Below are positions 23,948 to 32,868 of a stretch of 64,000 nt of DNA, one piece after another. Source of the DNA: Gemmatimonadota bacterium. Lineage in GTDB: Bacteria; GCA-2686955. The DNA lies in contig NYZA01000143.1 of NCBI GenBank assembly GCA_002686955.1, positions 17,643 to 81,642 of the forward strand. Reading direction: 5' to 3'. The position numbers were made by a program, and so were the translations under genes. Each line of letters opens with the position of its first letter. Position 1 is the first letter of the stretch. The notes beneath the pieces are model-generated. The model saw only the letters and a list, made by a program, of their open reading frames with translations, had not been told where the DNA came from and searched no databases.

Positions 23948-26536
23948 TCAGCCCTCTCTCCCCAGCAGGCCCCTCGCCCTATCCGCTTCTGGGCTCTTCG
24001 GCGCCACCTCCAGAAGTCGCTCCCACCGCTCGGTCGCCCCCTTCGAATCGCCGGTGCGCAGATGCGCCTGACCCGAGAGAAAAAGAGCCTCGGCGGAGCC
24101 CGGATCGAGAGCCAAGACCGCGTCGGTTGCGTGCAGAGCCTCCCGGGTTCTGCCTTGGCGGAACGCCAGGCGCGCGTGCTGCAGATGGAGGGGCACCGAT
24201 CCCGGCGCCGCCGCGATTCCCGCGGCGATCACCGCGCGCGCGGCGCCGAACTCGGCGGAGGCGATAAGCTCGCCCGCGAGCAGATTCTGGGCTACGGCCA
24301 GATCGGGAGCGACGTTGACAGCCTTTCGAAACGCGTCGATCGCAGCCCTGCGATCGTTCCTGGCCAGCGCCGAACCGGCATGGGCCAGGAAAGAGACCGC
24401 GGGCGCCAATCGATCCTCCGGCAGAGCGATTCCGCCCAGCACCGCTTCATCGATACGACGACGCAGCTCTGCCTCTCTCGGCATCGTACGCCCGAGCTCG
24501 ATGCACCGATCGGCGAATGCGTCGAGTCGCGCCCGATTCGGGTCGCGAGCAGGTCTCGGTTCAGGCTGCCGGTGCCTTGGTGTCTTCACTTGTCGGGCAG
24601 TAGGTGTTCTAGGCTTCAGTTTCGCCACGGGCTCCAATCCGGACAGCTCCGGCAGATGCTCTCTCAGCGCTCCGTAGACCGCCTCCGCCATCAAGCTCGC
24701 GCCTCTTTCGCTCTGCTGCACGGCACCCCGAAAAAGCAGATCGTGCCGATGCCGGCGAAAGACCGCGAGCATGTCCACCAGTCCACGCTCGGTTTCCTTA
24801 GCGACATTTCTCGTCGCTTCGTGATAGGCCGAGCGCTCCGGCTTCGTGCTGTGGAAATCGTGCTGCGGCTCGACGACATAGAGAAGCTCGAAATCGAGGC
24901 TGTCCGCCAGGGAATCGAGTGCGAGCAGGTTGCTCTCGAATCGATCGAGCGGGACGCGGGCGTGTGTGCTGTCGGGCAGCGACGCTTTGGCGCCCAGCTC
25001 GATGCCTCGTCCAATCGCCCTCCATAGCTCAGAGCGTCTCACTCCGCGGGCGAACCGGTGGAGAATCGATCTCCACCGCGTGTCCAACCGGGCGGAAAGT
25101 TCGTGGTCCGGAAAGGACCTTGCGGGGCTGCCATCCTCTTGGGCATGGCTCACGACTACGAGGTCCGGCGATAGCTTCTCGAGCTCGGCGCGCATGCGCT
25201 TCAGCGTTTGGTACGATGTGTACCCGGGGACTCCCGCGTTCAGCACCTCGAAATCGAACTCGTCATTGCGGCTCAGCAGCCTCTCCAGCTCCCCCGGATA
25301 GGTGGCGCTTGGCGCGTCGATCGCTTCACCGAAGCAGGACGATCCACCGACACAGACCACGCGGTAGCCATTACCCTCGGCTTCGACCTCGAGCTCTTCC
25401 CCACGACAGCCGAGAGTATTTATGTAACGGTTTCCTATCCCTGATCCCGGCACCAGCTTCCAGAGCGTGGCCGGATTCTCGATCGTCGCCCACCGATGGA
25501 AATCGAGCATTGTGGAGCTTGGGCCACGCGCACGCATGACGCCTTCCGCCGCGGTCAGAACGAGAGCCAGATTCAACCCCATGACCAGAGACGCAAACCG
25601 GAGTCGCCCCCGCTCGAACAAGCAAAAGCCGGTGAGCAACACACTTGCCCCTACTAGCGCGATCTCGACAAAGATCGTGCCTGCCTCAAAAAAGGCGCCC
25701 ACGAACCCGGCACCCGCGAGTGCGGCCGCGGCTGCAATCGCTACGTTCACCGCGCCTCGGACGACCTTCTCCCGACCGAGCCAAGTGATGCCCATGAACC
25801 AGACCAGAAGCAGCCCTCCAACAACAGAGGATCGGCGCACGATTCGGCCGATCGACAGCGGCCCCCGAATCTCGGTCGGCAGTGGTACCACCGTCAAAGA
25901 GTGCACGAGCGCTCCACCGGAGATACATGAAACGCCGGTTCCGCCCCATTCTATGTTGCTATCATCGAGTTGATCGATCTCCGCGTCGTCGATTGAAAGA
26001 GCATGGATGCCGTACCGGCTCTGAACCGTCACTGCCGTCCGGACTCCGGGCGTCAAACTGACGCTCGTACCTCCGGCGCCCAGCTTGTCCTTGGCGACAA
26101 AGCCGTTCGCGACATGTCGATTTGCACTCAGTCGGACCGTGTGGCGCGGTCGCACCCCGTCGCCCGCGCTCAGAAGTCCGGCGAGCTCTCCGACTTCCCG
26201 CTCGCGCTCGTGAAAATACAGATCACACACACTTCCCGGCTTCAGCGTCAAATCCAGATGGATCCGCTGGTTCGCGAAGACCGCTCCCCGCAAGCGGCGC
26301 TGCTCTCCCGACTCCAGTTTCCATGGCTCGGCGGTACTCAGTGGGTGGCTGGGCAGGTGAGCGCCCGAAGGTGGGGCACCGGGTATCAAACGATCGTGTC
26401 GCTCATCGAGAAGGAAGGCGACCGCCGGTAGCAGGATCATCCCGAGCATGGCCGCGACGACCGCGATCCGCCGGGGACGATCACGTTGATCGCGTTGCGC
26501 CGATGAAAGGGGCGGAGTGGATCGACCGGTGCTCAT
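23948..26536 (-). CDS. Membrane protein with SGNH-hydrolase domain and C-terminal TPR repeats
   Basis: An 862-residue protein with four parts: an N-terminal transmembrane helix (~residues 25-42), a beta-rich extracytoplasmic domain with LamG-like pattern (~80-215), a block of four or five membrane segments (~220-340), then an SGNH/GDSL-type hydrolase domain (~390-620: VVCVGGSSCFGEAIDAPS supplies the nucleophile Ser, LNAGVPGYTSYQ the block-II Gly region). Residues ~640-862 are TPR-like (AIDAFRKAVNVAPDLAVAQN and following). SGNH domains at the membrane often de-acetylate or acetylate polysaccharides (AlgX/AlgJ, acyltransferase-3 partners). It begins seven bases after the preceding gene; both share the same N-terminal architecture. 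Confidence 0.65.
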   Translation of the reverse strand: MSTGRSTPPLSSAQRDQRDRPRRIAVVAAMLGMILLPAVAFLLDERHDRLIPGAPPSGAHLPSHPLSTAEPWKLESGEQRRLRGAVFANQRIHLDLTLKPGSVCDLYFHEREREVGELAGLLSAGDGVRPRHTVRLSANRHVANGFVAKDKLGAGGTSVSLTPGVRTAVTVQSRYGIHALSIDDAEIDQLDDSNIEWGGTGVSCISGGALVHSLTVVPLPTEIRGPLSIGRIVRRSSVVGGLLLVWFMGITWLGREKVVRGAVNVAIAAAAALAGAGFVGAFFEAGTIFVEIALVGASVLLTGFCLFERGRLRFASLVMGLNLALVLTAAEGVMRARGPSSTMLDFHRWATIENPATLWKLVPGSGIGNRYINTLGCRGEELEVEAEGNGYRVVCVGGSSCFGEAIDAPSATYPGELERLLSRNDEFDFEVLNAGVPGYTSYQTLKRMRAELEKLSPDLVVVSHAQEDGSPARSFPDHELSARLDTRWRSILHRFARGVRRSELWRAIGRGIELGAKASLPDSTHARVPLDRFESNLLALDSLADSLDFELLYVVEPQHDFHSTKPERSAYHEATRNVAKETERGLVDMLAVFRRHRHDLLFRGAVQQSERGASLMAEAVYGALREHLPELSGLEPVAKLKPRTPTARQVKTPRHRQPEPRPARDPNRARLDAFADRCIELGRTMPREAELRRRIDEAVLGGIALPEDRLAPAVSFLAHAGSALARNDRRAAIDAFRKAVNVAPDLAVAQNLLAGELIASAEFGAARAVIAAGIAAAPGSVPLHLQHARLAFRQGRTREALHATDAVLALDPGSAEALFLSGQAHLRTGDSKGATERWERLLEVAPKSPEADRARGLLGREG

Positions 26537-26542
26537 GATCGT

Positions 26543-28474
26543 CTACCAGAGACTCAGAAACACGAGGGGCGGCGTCGCGGTGTTGTCCAACCGCTCGACG
26601 ACGATCTGAAGACGCCGTATGCGAACGCCCGGTTCGAATCCGGATCGGAATCCAACGTTTCCACTCCTTTCGGTCAACACTGGACGCTCGAGGATCGGCG
26701 CCCCGTTCACGAGCCCCGTCAGTCGCCCGTGGTCGTTTCGAAGAGCTAAACGTGTCCACTGCCCCTCCCGCAAACGCCAAGAGCTCGAGCTGACTCCGAC
26801 CGCCTCGCTACCGCGATAGTGGAGCAAGGCGCTCGAGAGGGAGTCGGTGCTGCTGACCCTGAAGGCGTGATGCGATTCGACGGTTCTTCGCGAGATGAGA
26901 TCGATGCCGCCTCCCGGGCCCAAAGCTTGGATCTCGGCGCTGATTTCGGTGATCGCGAGCTCATTCGATTCGGGCATCGCAAAAAGAAGTTCATCGAAGT
27001 GAGAAAGCGTGACGGTGGAATCCCGCCCGAGGCCGACGGGGTTCGGAGGGCGGGTGGAATCGGGGAATGCCGGCAACCAGATCCACTGGCTCGGATCGAG
27101 CACTTCGGAATGATACAGCGCGGGGTCACCGGGCAACTGGGCCCGAGAGGGTGCACCCGTTACAGTCAGCACCGTGTCGGTCATTGGAAGCGACGGCACG
27201 ATTCCCGGTCGATTGTGGTACCGCCTCCCCCGCAAAGTATCGATCGCTGCGGAACCGCTTTCTGATCGCCGGCCAGGCAAGGTCACCGCGGTGCGGTCCC
27301 CCGACCGACCAAGCCGCGAGGCCACTACGAGCGTGTCGACCGTCACCATCGACGCTTCGGTTTCCTCGGACGGTCGCATCAAGACGACCAAGGTGTCGGC
27401 GGAGACCAGCTTCGTCTCCATCTCCTGGCCCAGCTCGATACGACGGGTCAAATACGGGTTGTTTTGGCCAAGCCCGCCCCCTTTTCCGCCTCTTGGCCGC
27501 AAGGGCAAATGCTGAGCCCAGATCACCGCTACCGCCAAAAGGGGCAGGTGGAGAAGACCAACTGCGCTTTTTCGAACCGACCTGGACCGAGAGAGCCAGT
27601 GATAACGCAAACAGACGAAGCAGGCCAACCCAATGCCAGCCATACCCGCCATACCGTAACCTCCCGAAACAATCCCACCCCACATCGATCCGGCCACGAT
27701 GGCGACCGCCCAGGCTGCCTGGTTGAGCGTCCTTCTGATCGCGACGACGAGACCGACTCCCGCCTCGGCCCAAACCGAAAGCGCAATCCAAAGCAGGACC
27801 ACGACCGACAGATTCCTCGCCACTCGTAATATGCGATCCAGGCGAAGGGGAGGCTTCGTCCCGGTCGGAAGAGAGGTTGCCTTGAGCTCTCTCATCCTCA
27901 CTATTCCGGATAACGACTCCACGCCGATCTCACCCCAGCCGTGACAGAGGTGAACCCAGCTTCCGTGGTCCACGCCGTTGACGTAGAGCCAATGCGTGCC
28001 CGCCCGACTCTTGATCCGAATGGAGTGCCAGGCTCCGGCCTCGAACCGGGGGATTGCCGGGACCGCCGATTGCCCGGATCGCCGGCGCGGCCCATAGACA
28101 GCTCCAGGAAGCGTTCCCAAGACCACCTCATGACCGACGGCCGGACCAGACCCCAGAGAATCGAGTGTCCGCCGTGCGGCGCCCATTCCGACCGGCACCG
28201 CGTGAAAGCTGACGCCACACTCCCCTCCGGTGGGGAGCATCAGCTCGACCCGCAGATCGAGATCGCGAAGGAGCTCCCGCTCCAGCCGCAGCTCATCACC
28301 AGGAAAGACGACCCGCTCGCCGGCCAAACCCACGGCGGCATCCGCCTCCACCCACCTCAGGTCGGGCGAGGGGGGACGGTAACCCGCCAGCTTCTCGTCT
28401 CCCACCGACGCCGCCATCAGCCCCGCGAGGAGCACGCAGAGCACGATCGCGAATTGGGCTATCCGTCTGAGCAT
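26543..28474 (-). CDS. Membrane protein with two LamG/DUF1080-like domains
   Basis: A 643-residue protein of unknown function. It has an N-terminal signal/anchor helix, a beta-rich domain at ~50-215 containing LRVELMLPTGGECGVSFHA and AGAWHSIRIKSRAGTHWLYVNG, then 4-5 membrane segments (~225-330), a Ser/Thr-rich linker with repeated ADTLVVLMRP / VDTLVVASRL, and a second beta-rich domain near the C-terminus ending in GNVGFRSGFEPGVRIRRLQ, again LamG/DUF1080-like. Such folds bind or cleave glycans. The first domain and membrane block parallel those of the next gene, suggesting duplication. ATG 28474 is chosen; a GTG at 28513 is possible. Its start abuts the divergent GT39 gene (2-base overlap). 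Confidence 0.55.
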   Translation of the reverse strand: MLRRIAQFAIVLCVLLAGLMAASVGDEKLAGYRPPSPDLRWVEADAAVGLAGERVVFPGDELRLERELLRDLDLRVELMLPTGGECGVSFHAVPVGMGAARRTLDSLGSGPAVGHEVVLGTLPGAVYGPRRRSGQSAVPAIPRFEAGAWHSIRIKSRAGTHWLYVNGVDHGSWVHLCHGWGEIGVESLSGIVRMRELKATSLPTGTKPPLRLDRILRVARNLSVVVLLWIALSVWAEAGVGLVVAIRRTLNQAAWAVAIVAGSMWGGIVSGGYGMAGMAGIGLACFVCLRYHWLSRSRSVRKSAVGLLHLPLLAVAVIWAQHLPLRPRGGKGGGLGQNNPYLTRRIELGQEMETKLVSADTLVVLMRPSEETEASMVTVDTLVVASRLGRSGDRTAVTLPGRRSESGSAAIDTLRGRRYHNRPGIVPSLPMTDTVLTVTGAPSRAQLPGDPALYHSEVLDPSQWIWLPAFPDSTRPPNPVGLGRDSTVTLSHFDELLFAMPESNELAITEISAEIQALGPGGGIDLISRRTVESHHAFRVSSTDSLSSALLHYRGSEAVGVSSSSWRLREGQWTRLALRNDHGRLTGLVNGAPILERPVLTERSGNVGFRSGFEPGVRIRRLQIVVERLDNTATPPLVFLSLW

Positions 28475-30401
28475 GAAAAGGGCTGAGTCCTCGCCGATCG
28501 TCTTGCCTGACACCGGTTCTACCGCTGATACTACAGCGCCTCGTCAATCCACTACTCCCCAAAGCGACCACGCAAAGAGGCTTCGCATCGTCACACCGAA
28601 GCGCAAGGAACGGAGTGAAAGCGGGCGTATTTCACGCTCGCTGGCGATCATCGTGATCGTGGGGGCGTTGCTCCGGCTTCGAGGAATCGGGTTCAGCATG
28701 ATGCTGCCGGAGGGCTTCATCGGCCATTGGCACCCCGACGAGTTCGGAGTGGTGGGCTGGGGGGGAAATCTGTGGCCCGATCTCGATCCCCACTACTGGG
28801 GCTACCCCGCGCTCCACCTTTATGCGATCGGCGCGCTCAATGGACTGGGCTATCAGATCGCGCGGCTGCTGGGGCTGGAGAGCGGGCTCGACTATCGTGC
28901 ATTCATCGATGCCGTCTTCGGCCTGCGCTATTTGATCGCGCGCCTCGTCTCGGTCGTTGCCGGATGTGCGACCATCTATCTGATCGGGCGCCATGGTGCG
29001 GTCATCGCCGGGGGCAGGGGATGGCTCGGGGCGCTCGGGGGCGCGGTTCTCCTCGCCCTGAGCCCACTGCACATTCAGCACTCCCACTACGGAACACTTG
29101 ATGCCCTCTTCACGCTGCTGTGCACCGCATCGCTCTTCGCCTTCATGCGCCTCCGGTCGCGCGGTGACATCGGCGCGCATCTATTGGCGGGGCTTCTCCT
29201 CGGGCTGACGGTTTCGGAGAAGTACAACGCCGTTGTGCTCCTGGCGCCCTACGTGGTCGCCCTACTCCTCCTCGCTCGGCACGATTCGCGCCGCAGCTGG
29301 ATCAAGGGATCGCTCGCGGGCTTGAGCGTGGCGCTGGTGGTGGCGCTGACGATCAATATCTATCTCTTCTTGCACTGGACGACATCCTCGGCGGAGCTCG
29401 CGCGGAATATTCAAAAGGTCGTGTTCTACGAGGCCCGCTACCCGGACGATCTCTGGGTGAAGTACCTCGATCTGCTGCGGCTCCATGTGGGACACAGCCT
29501 GATCGCACTCGCGATCATCGGGTGTGTTGCGTGGATCTGGAAGCGAGATGCGGCCGCCGCGATCGGTGCAACCTACCTGTTGAGCTTCTACGCCCTCCTG
29601 ACGGTATTCACGCTGCAAACACCGCGCTACGCCCTGCCGCTCGTCCCCGTTCTATTGCTCCTGACGATGCGCGGATCGTGGACGACCGCAAGAGGTCTAT
29701 GCGCGCTCCCGATTCTCTATGGGAAGCGGCGATTCGATTTCATCACGAGGGTGGTCGCGGTGGTTTTGCTGGTAGTCTCGGTGACTGAGACCGCTCCCGC
29801 TCTCGGCGCGCTCGGGCCGCTCTTCACCTCGCCGGACACCCGCCTGCGGGCATCGAGGTGGATCGAGGCGAATGTCCCGGCGGGCACCCGAATCGCCCTC
29901 GAATCGTCCGGCCACTACGGCCCGACACTCGACGACCGAAGTTTCGATCTGATCGAGCTCAATTTCCTCGAGGGCCACGTTGGGTACGGCAAATTCATTC
30001 GGGAGGTGCCCTATCTCCTCGTGGGCCACGATGAGATCTACTCACCGGACGATATCGCCGTCGGGTGGACGACCTACTCACGCGTGATCGACGCCACGCA
30101 TCCGATCGAGGCTCGCGCGAAGGCCGAGGCCTTGGCCAGATCGTTGGACCTCAATGTTTGGGAACTGCGCGAGAACGCCCGCACCGCCGATTTCGAGGCA
30201 TTGCTTCGACTTCGTCCCGGCTACATCGTTGTCACGGAGTTGATGTATCAAAACTCCGAGACCCTCGCCTTCCGATCGTTCTACGAGAAGCTCGACGAAG
30301 ATCCTCGCTGTCGACTCGTGCGACAATTCCCGGGGCTGCTCCACGAGTACTCCTTCCACCACCCCGAGATCCTCGTGTACGAGGTGAACTCGAAGTTCTG
30401 A
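28473..30401 (+). CDS. GT39/ArnT-type membrane glycosyltransferase
   Basis: A 642-residue multi-pass membrane protein. After ~48 hydrophilic residues, membrane helices begin (SLAIIVIVGALLRL). The first periplasmic loop holds GHWHPDEFGVVGWGG, with the His-x-Asp-Glu typical of dolichyl-phosphate-mannose-type mannosyltransferases (PMT_2/GT39) and ArnT. SEKYNAVVLLAPY is a further family loop. About 11-12 helices are followed by a soluble C-terminal domain. These enzymes move a sugar from a polyprenyl-phosphate donor to lipid A, protein or glycan outside the membrane. The first ATG nearly coincides with the divergent gene's start, so the promoter must lie inside that gene; the true start may be later, within the hydrophilic N-terminus. 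Confidence 0.78.
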   Translation: MKRAESSPIVLPDTGSTADTTAPRQSTTPQSDHAKRLRIVTPKRKERSESGRISRSLAIIVIVGALLRLRGIGFSMMLPEGFIGHWHPDEFGVVGWGGNLWPDLDPHYWGYPALHLYAIGALNGLGYQIARLLGLESGLDYRAFIDAVFGLRYLIARLVSVVAGCATIYLIGRHGAVIAGGRGWLGALGGAVLLALSPLHIQHSHYGTLDALFTLLCTASLFAFMRLRSRGDIGAHLLAGLLLGLTVSEKYNAVVLLAPYVVALLLLARHDSRRSWIKGSLAGLSVALVVALTINIYLFLHWTTSSAELARNIQKVVFYEARYPDDLWVKYLDLLRLHVGHSLIALAIIGCVAWIWKRDAAAAIGATYLLSFYALLTVFTLQTPRYALPLVPVLLLLTMRGSWTTARGLCALPILYGKRRFDFITRVVAVVLLVVSVTETAPALGALGPLFTSPDTRLRASRWIEANVPAGTRIALESSGHYGPTLDDRSFDLIELNFLEGHVGYGKFIREVPYLLVGHDEIYSPDDIAVGWTTYSRVIDATHPIEARAKAEALARSLDLNVWELRENARTADFEALLRLRPGYIVVTELMYQNSETLAFRSFYEKLDEDPRCRLVRQFPGLLHEYSFHHPEILVYEVNSKF

Positions 30402-30507
30402 CCCGGGGCTTGTTCAAGCGCTGAGCAGGCCTGAGCGCCCCATGAACAGGGTGTTCTTCATTCGAACAGATCACGCCTTTTCCCGCCCCACAAACAAGCA
30501 ACTTACG

Positions 30508-30524
30508 TTGGCACGCACGTTGCT
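30508..30524 (+). promoter_or_regulatory. Sigma-54 (RpoN) promoter
   Basis: TTGGCACGCACGTTGCT matches the sigma-54 consensus (TGGCACG, four bases, TTGCW) at every conserved position, with GG at 30510-30511 and GC at 30522-30523, exactly ten bases between. Transcription would begin near 30535, giving a ~22-base leader with AGGAG before the ATG at 30557. It is the only perfect example seen in the window. Confidence 0.85.
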
Positions 30525-30556
30525 TGATGTCCTGGCGTGGAGCAGAGGAGAGGGTC

Positions 30557-31360
30557 ATGAAGCCACTGGAATCGGTGGGCGGAACCCGCCCCCCAACACA
30601 TATTTGGAGCCCCGAGCGCCCGCGCGAAGCACAACGCGAACCCGCAACCGGCGGCGCTGACGCGCAGCCCGAACTCCGCCCAGTTTCGTTCGAGACACAA
30701 CTGACGGACCAACAGCTCAACCGTCGAACCGATGCGAGAGAGCTTCGTAGCGGAGCCACCGATCTCGCTCGACTCAGCCGTGCGGCGGGAAAGATGTCGG
30801 GATCGCTTCGCGAGCTTCGCTCCTTGGCGTCGCGATCGAGCGAGATCAGCGTGAAGGACGAATGGAGTCGCGCCGAGATTCAAGGGCGTGTACAGGAGCT
30901 GATGCGCTATATGCGCAACGTCGCGGCCGATTCGAGGCCGGAGCCGCCCAGGTTCTCGATCGAGACATCGAGGGGATCGATCGAGTTTCCACCCAGCGAT
31001 CTCAGCCAGACCGCCCGGCAGATGGAGCGAGAGATCGATCTGAACAGCGTTTCCAGCGCCCGAACGAGCGTTGCGGCCGCGGGCCGGGCGCTTCAGGCGA
31101 TACGCGAAATGCGCGCCGAGCTTTCCGAGTTCTCGAGGCAACAGCTCGCGCCGGCCCGGAACGCTGCCGATGTCGCGCGCGCCAATGCCGAGGCAGCCGA
31201 ATCGACCCTGATGTGGGACGAATCCGCTCTCGAAGACGCGCACGCCGCGCAGGAAGCGGCGGACTCGGTGGCCGCCGTTCTCAAGGAGCAACTGGCCGAG
31301 ACCCTCCGCGCGCACGAGACCCTCGACGGAGCCAGAATCGGCGCGCTCCTCACTGCCTGA
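30557..31360 (+). CDS. Flagellin-like/FliC-type coiled-coil protein
   Basis: A 267-residue, almost wholly helical protein. Residues ~70-125 (RAAGKMSGSLRELRSLASRS...RAEIQGRVQELMRYMRNVA) follow the flagellin N-domain pattern in which the ...RIRELAVQ-x(n)-R-x2-IQ-x-E segment lies. Residues ~205-267 (NAEAAESTLMWDESALEDAH...GARIGALL) follow the flagellin C-domain ending in DAD-A-E...L-Q-A...LL. The N-terminal ~50 residues are polar and lack the usual flagellin opening. The sigma-54 promoter right upstream is what flagellin and hook genes use in many bacteria. No other flagellar gene is in the window. A diverged flagellin paralogue or secreted filament protein are the options; functional assignment is inference. 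Confidence 0.55.
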   Translation: MKPLESVGGTRPPTHIWSPERPREAQREPATGGADAQPELRPVSFETQLTDQQLNRRTDARELRSGATDLARLSRAAGKMSGSLRELRSLASRSSEISVKDEWSRAEIQGRVQELMRYMRNVAADSRPEPPRFSIETSRGSIEFPPSDLSQTARQMEREIDLNSVSSARTSVAAAGRALQAIREMRAELSEFSRQQLAPARNAADVARANAEAAESTLMWDESALEDAHAAQEAADSVAAVLKEQLAETLRAHETLDGARIGALLTA

Positions 31361-31576
31361 TCAGTGCCACTCCCAGTCGATGAAGCCGGGCTGGACCTCT
31401 TCCATTGCGTTGACCATCAGCTCGACCAGTCCGCTGTAATAGATCCCCGCCTTCTCCCACGCATCGTAATAGTTGATGATATCTCGGAGCTGGCCCTTGC
31501 AGTTGCTGCATGGAGCGCATAGGTACTTCAGCGCGAGCGCTGCGCGAGCCGCACTCCGGAGCCGCCGGTCGTATGG
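31361..31576 (-). pseudogene. C-terminal remnant of an Fe-S heterodisulfide-reductase-like (HmcF/TmcB/DsrK-type) protein
   Basis: Directly after the sat stop the same frame remains open for ~71 codons without any start codon until near the end. The translation contains LKYLCAPCSNCKGQLRD, INYYDAWEKAGIYYSG and LVELMVNAMEEVQP, the tail of CCG-domain iron-sulfur proteins such as HmcF/TmcB of sulfate reducers. The rest of the gene is missing. This is a scrap left by a deletion, not an expressed gene, and fits the other broken sulfur genes nearby. Its stop abuts the flagellin-like gene's stop convergently. Confidence 0.6.
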
Positions 31577-32842
31577 CTACTTCTTGACGTCGCCGGTGGC
31601 GGCGCCGTGCATCTTGATCTCCACCTTCTCTTCCAGATTGTCGTAGTAGTTCTTCAAGATCGCGACGACCTCGGGCTTCGAGAACTCCTTCGGCACCGGC
31701 TTTCCTTCGCTCATCAGCTTGCGAAGCATCGTGCCCGACAGAAGCAGGCGAGATCCGCCCTGATACTGGCCCTCGTCGTCGATGACCGCCTTGCTATCGT
31801 GCGGGCAGGTCTTCATCGAAGCCATGGTGCCGCAGTCGTAGCAGTAGAAAGTCCAATCGAGGGGCAACGGCTGCAGATCGAGCGCGCCCTTCGGAATCTC
31901 ATGGAAGATCTGCTGCGCGTCGAATGGGCCGTAGTAGTCGCCGACACCGGCGTGATCCCGGCCCACGATCAGGTGGCTGCAACCGTAGTTTTGCCGGAAG
32001 ACCGCGTGGAGCAGGGCCTCACGCGGACCGGCGTAGCGCATCTCCATCGGATAACCACCCTGGATGATCCGCTCTTCACGGAAGTAGTTCTTCACGAGGG
32101 CGTCGATGGCGGAAACCCGGACATCCGCGGGGATGTCGCCTGGCTTCAGCTTGCCGACGAGCTGGTGGATGTAAACGCCATCGCAAATCTCATTGGCGAT
32201 CCACGCGAGATAGGCGTGCGAATTGTGCATCGGATTGCGAAGCTGCAAGGCCGCGACCGTGCTCCAACCACGCTCCTCGAACATAGCCCGCGCCTCCGCC
32301 GGACGCTGGTAGATCTCCTTGAACATCTCGGGGTAGTAAGACTCGGAGAGCACCTTGACCGGGCCGGCGAGATTCACGTCGGCCTGCTCCATCACCTTCG
32401 CAACGCCGGGGTGCTCCGGGTCGGTAGTGGTGAAGATCTGTTTGCACTCGAAGGCCTTGTCGATCGTGTACTTCTCGGTGACCTTCATGGTCCCCATGAT
32501 CGCGCCGGTTTCGGTGTCGACCAGCGCCACCTCCTCACCCAGTCCGATCGAGTCCGACAGACCTTGCTCGGCCGAGAGGGTGATCGGGATCGGCCAGAAA
32601 AGACCGTTCAGTGATGGCAGCGTGAATTCAGCGCAGCATCCTTTCCAGTCGTCCTTGTTCATGAATCCCGTCAACGGGGTGAACGCACCGATTCCCATCA
32701 TGATGAGATCTGAGGTCTCCCTCGTCGTCATCGGGACCTTCTTGAGGCCTTCGGTTTTCGCCAGCTCCGCATCCCTCTCCTGCCCGTCGAGCAGAAGCGG
32801 CTTGAGATCTTGCCCGCCATGGGGCTTGACCAACATGCTCAT
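31577..32842 (-). CDS. sat: Sulfate adenylyltransferase (dissimilatory type)
   Basis: A 421-residue ATP sulfurylase that activates sulfate to adenosine 5'-phosphosulfate, or runs in reverse during sulfur oxidation. Hallmarks: [14 protein letters not shown] (the His-x2-His nucleotide motif), [33 protein letters not shown], the zinc-type [15 protein letters not shown] and [13 protein letters not shown]. It is the homo-oligomeric kind found in sulfate reducers and sulfur oxidisers, without a fused kinase. Start ATG 32842 follows GGAGAAAGAG. It lies 27 bases after the qmo hybrid gene on the same strand, an arrangement (sat next to apr/qmo) typical of dissimilatory clusters. Here aprAB is missing, so the gene's current role is uncertain although it looks intact. 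Confidence 0.96.
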   Translation of the reverse strand: MSMLVKPHGGQDLKPLLLDGQERDAELAKTEGLKKVPMTTRETSDLIMMGIGAFTPLTGFMNKDDWKGCCAEFTLPSLNGLFWPIPITLSAEQGLSDSIGLGEEVALVDTETGAIMGTMKVTEKYTIDKAFECKQIFTTTDPEHPGVAKVMEQADVNLAGPVKVLSESYYPEMFKEIYQRPAEARAMFEERGWSTVAALQLRNPMHNSHAYLAWIANEICDGVYIHQLVGKLKPGDIPADVRVSAIDALVKNYFREERIIQGGYPMEMRYAGPREALLHAVFRQNYGCSHLIVGRDHAGVGDYYGPFDAQQIFHEIPKGALDLQPLPLDWTFYCYDCGTMASMKTCPHDSKAVIDDEGQYQGGSRLLLSGTMLRKLMSEGKPVPKEFSKPEVVAILKNYYDNLEEKVEIKMHGAATGDVKK

Positions 32843-32868
32843 ATTCTCTTTCTCCAGTGTGTTTCTAC

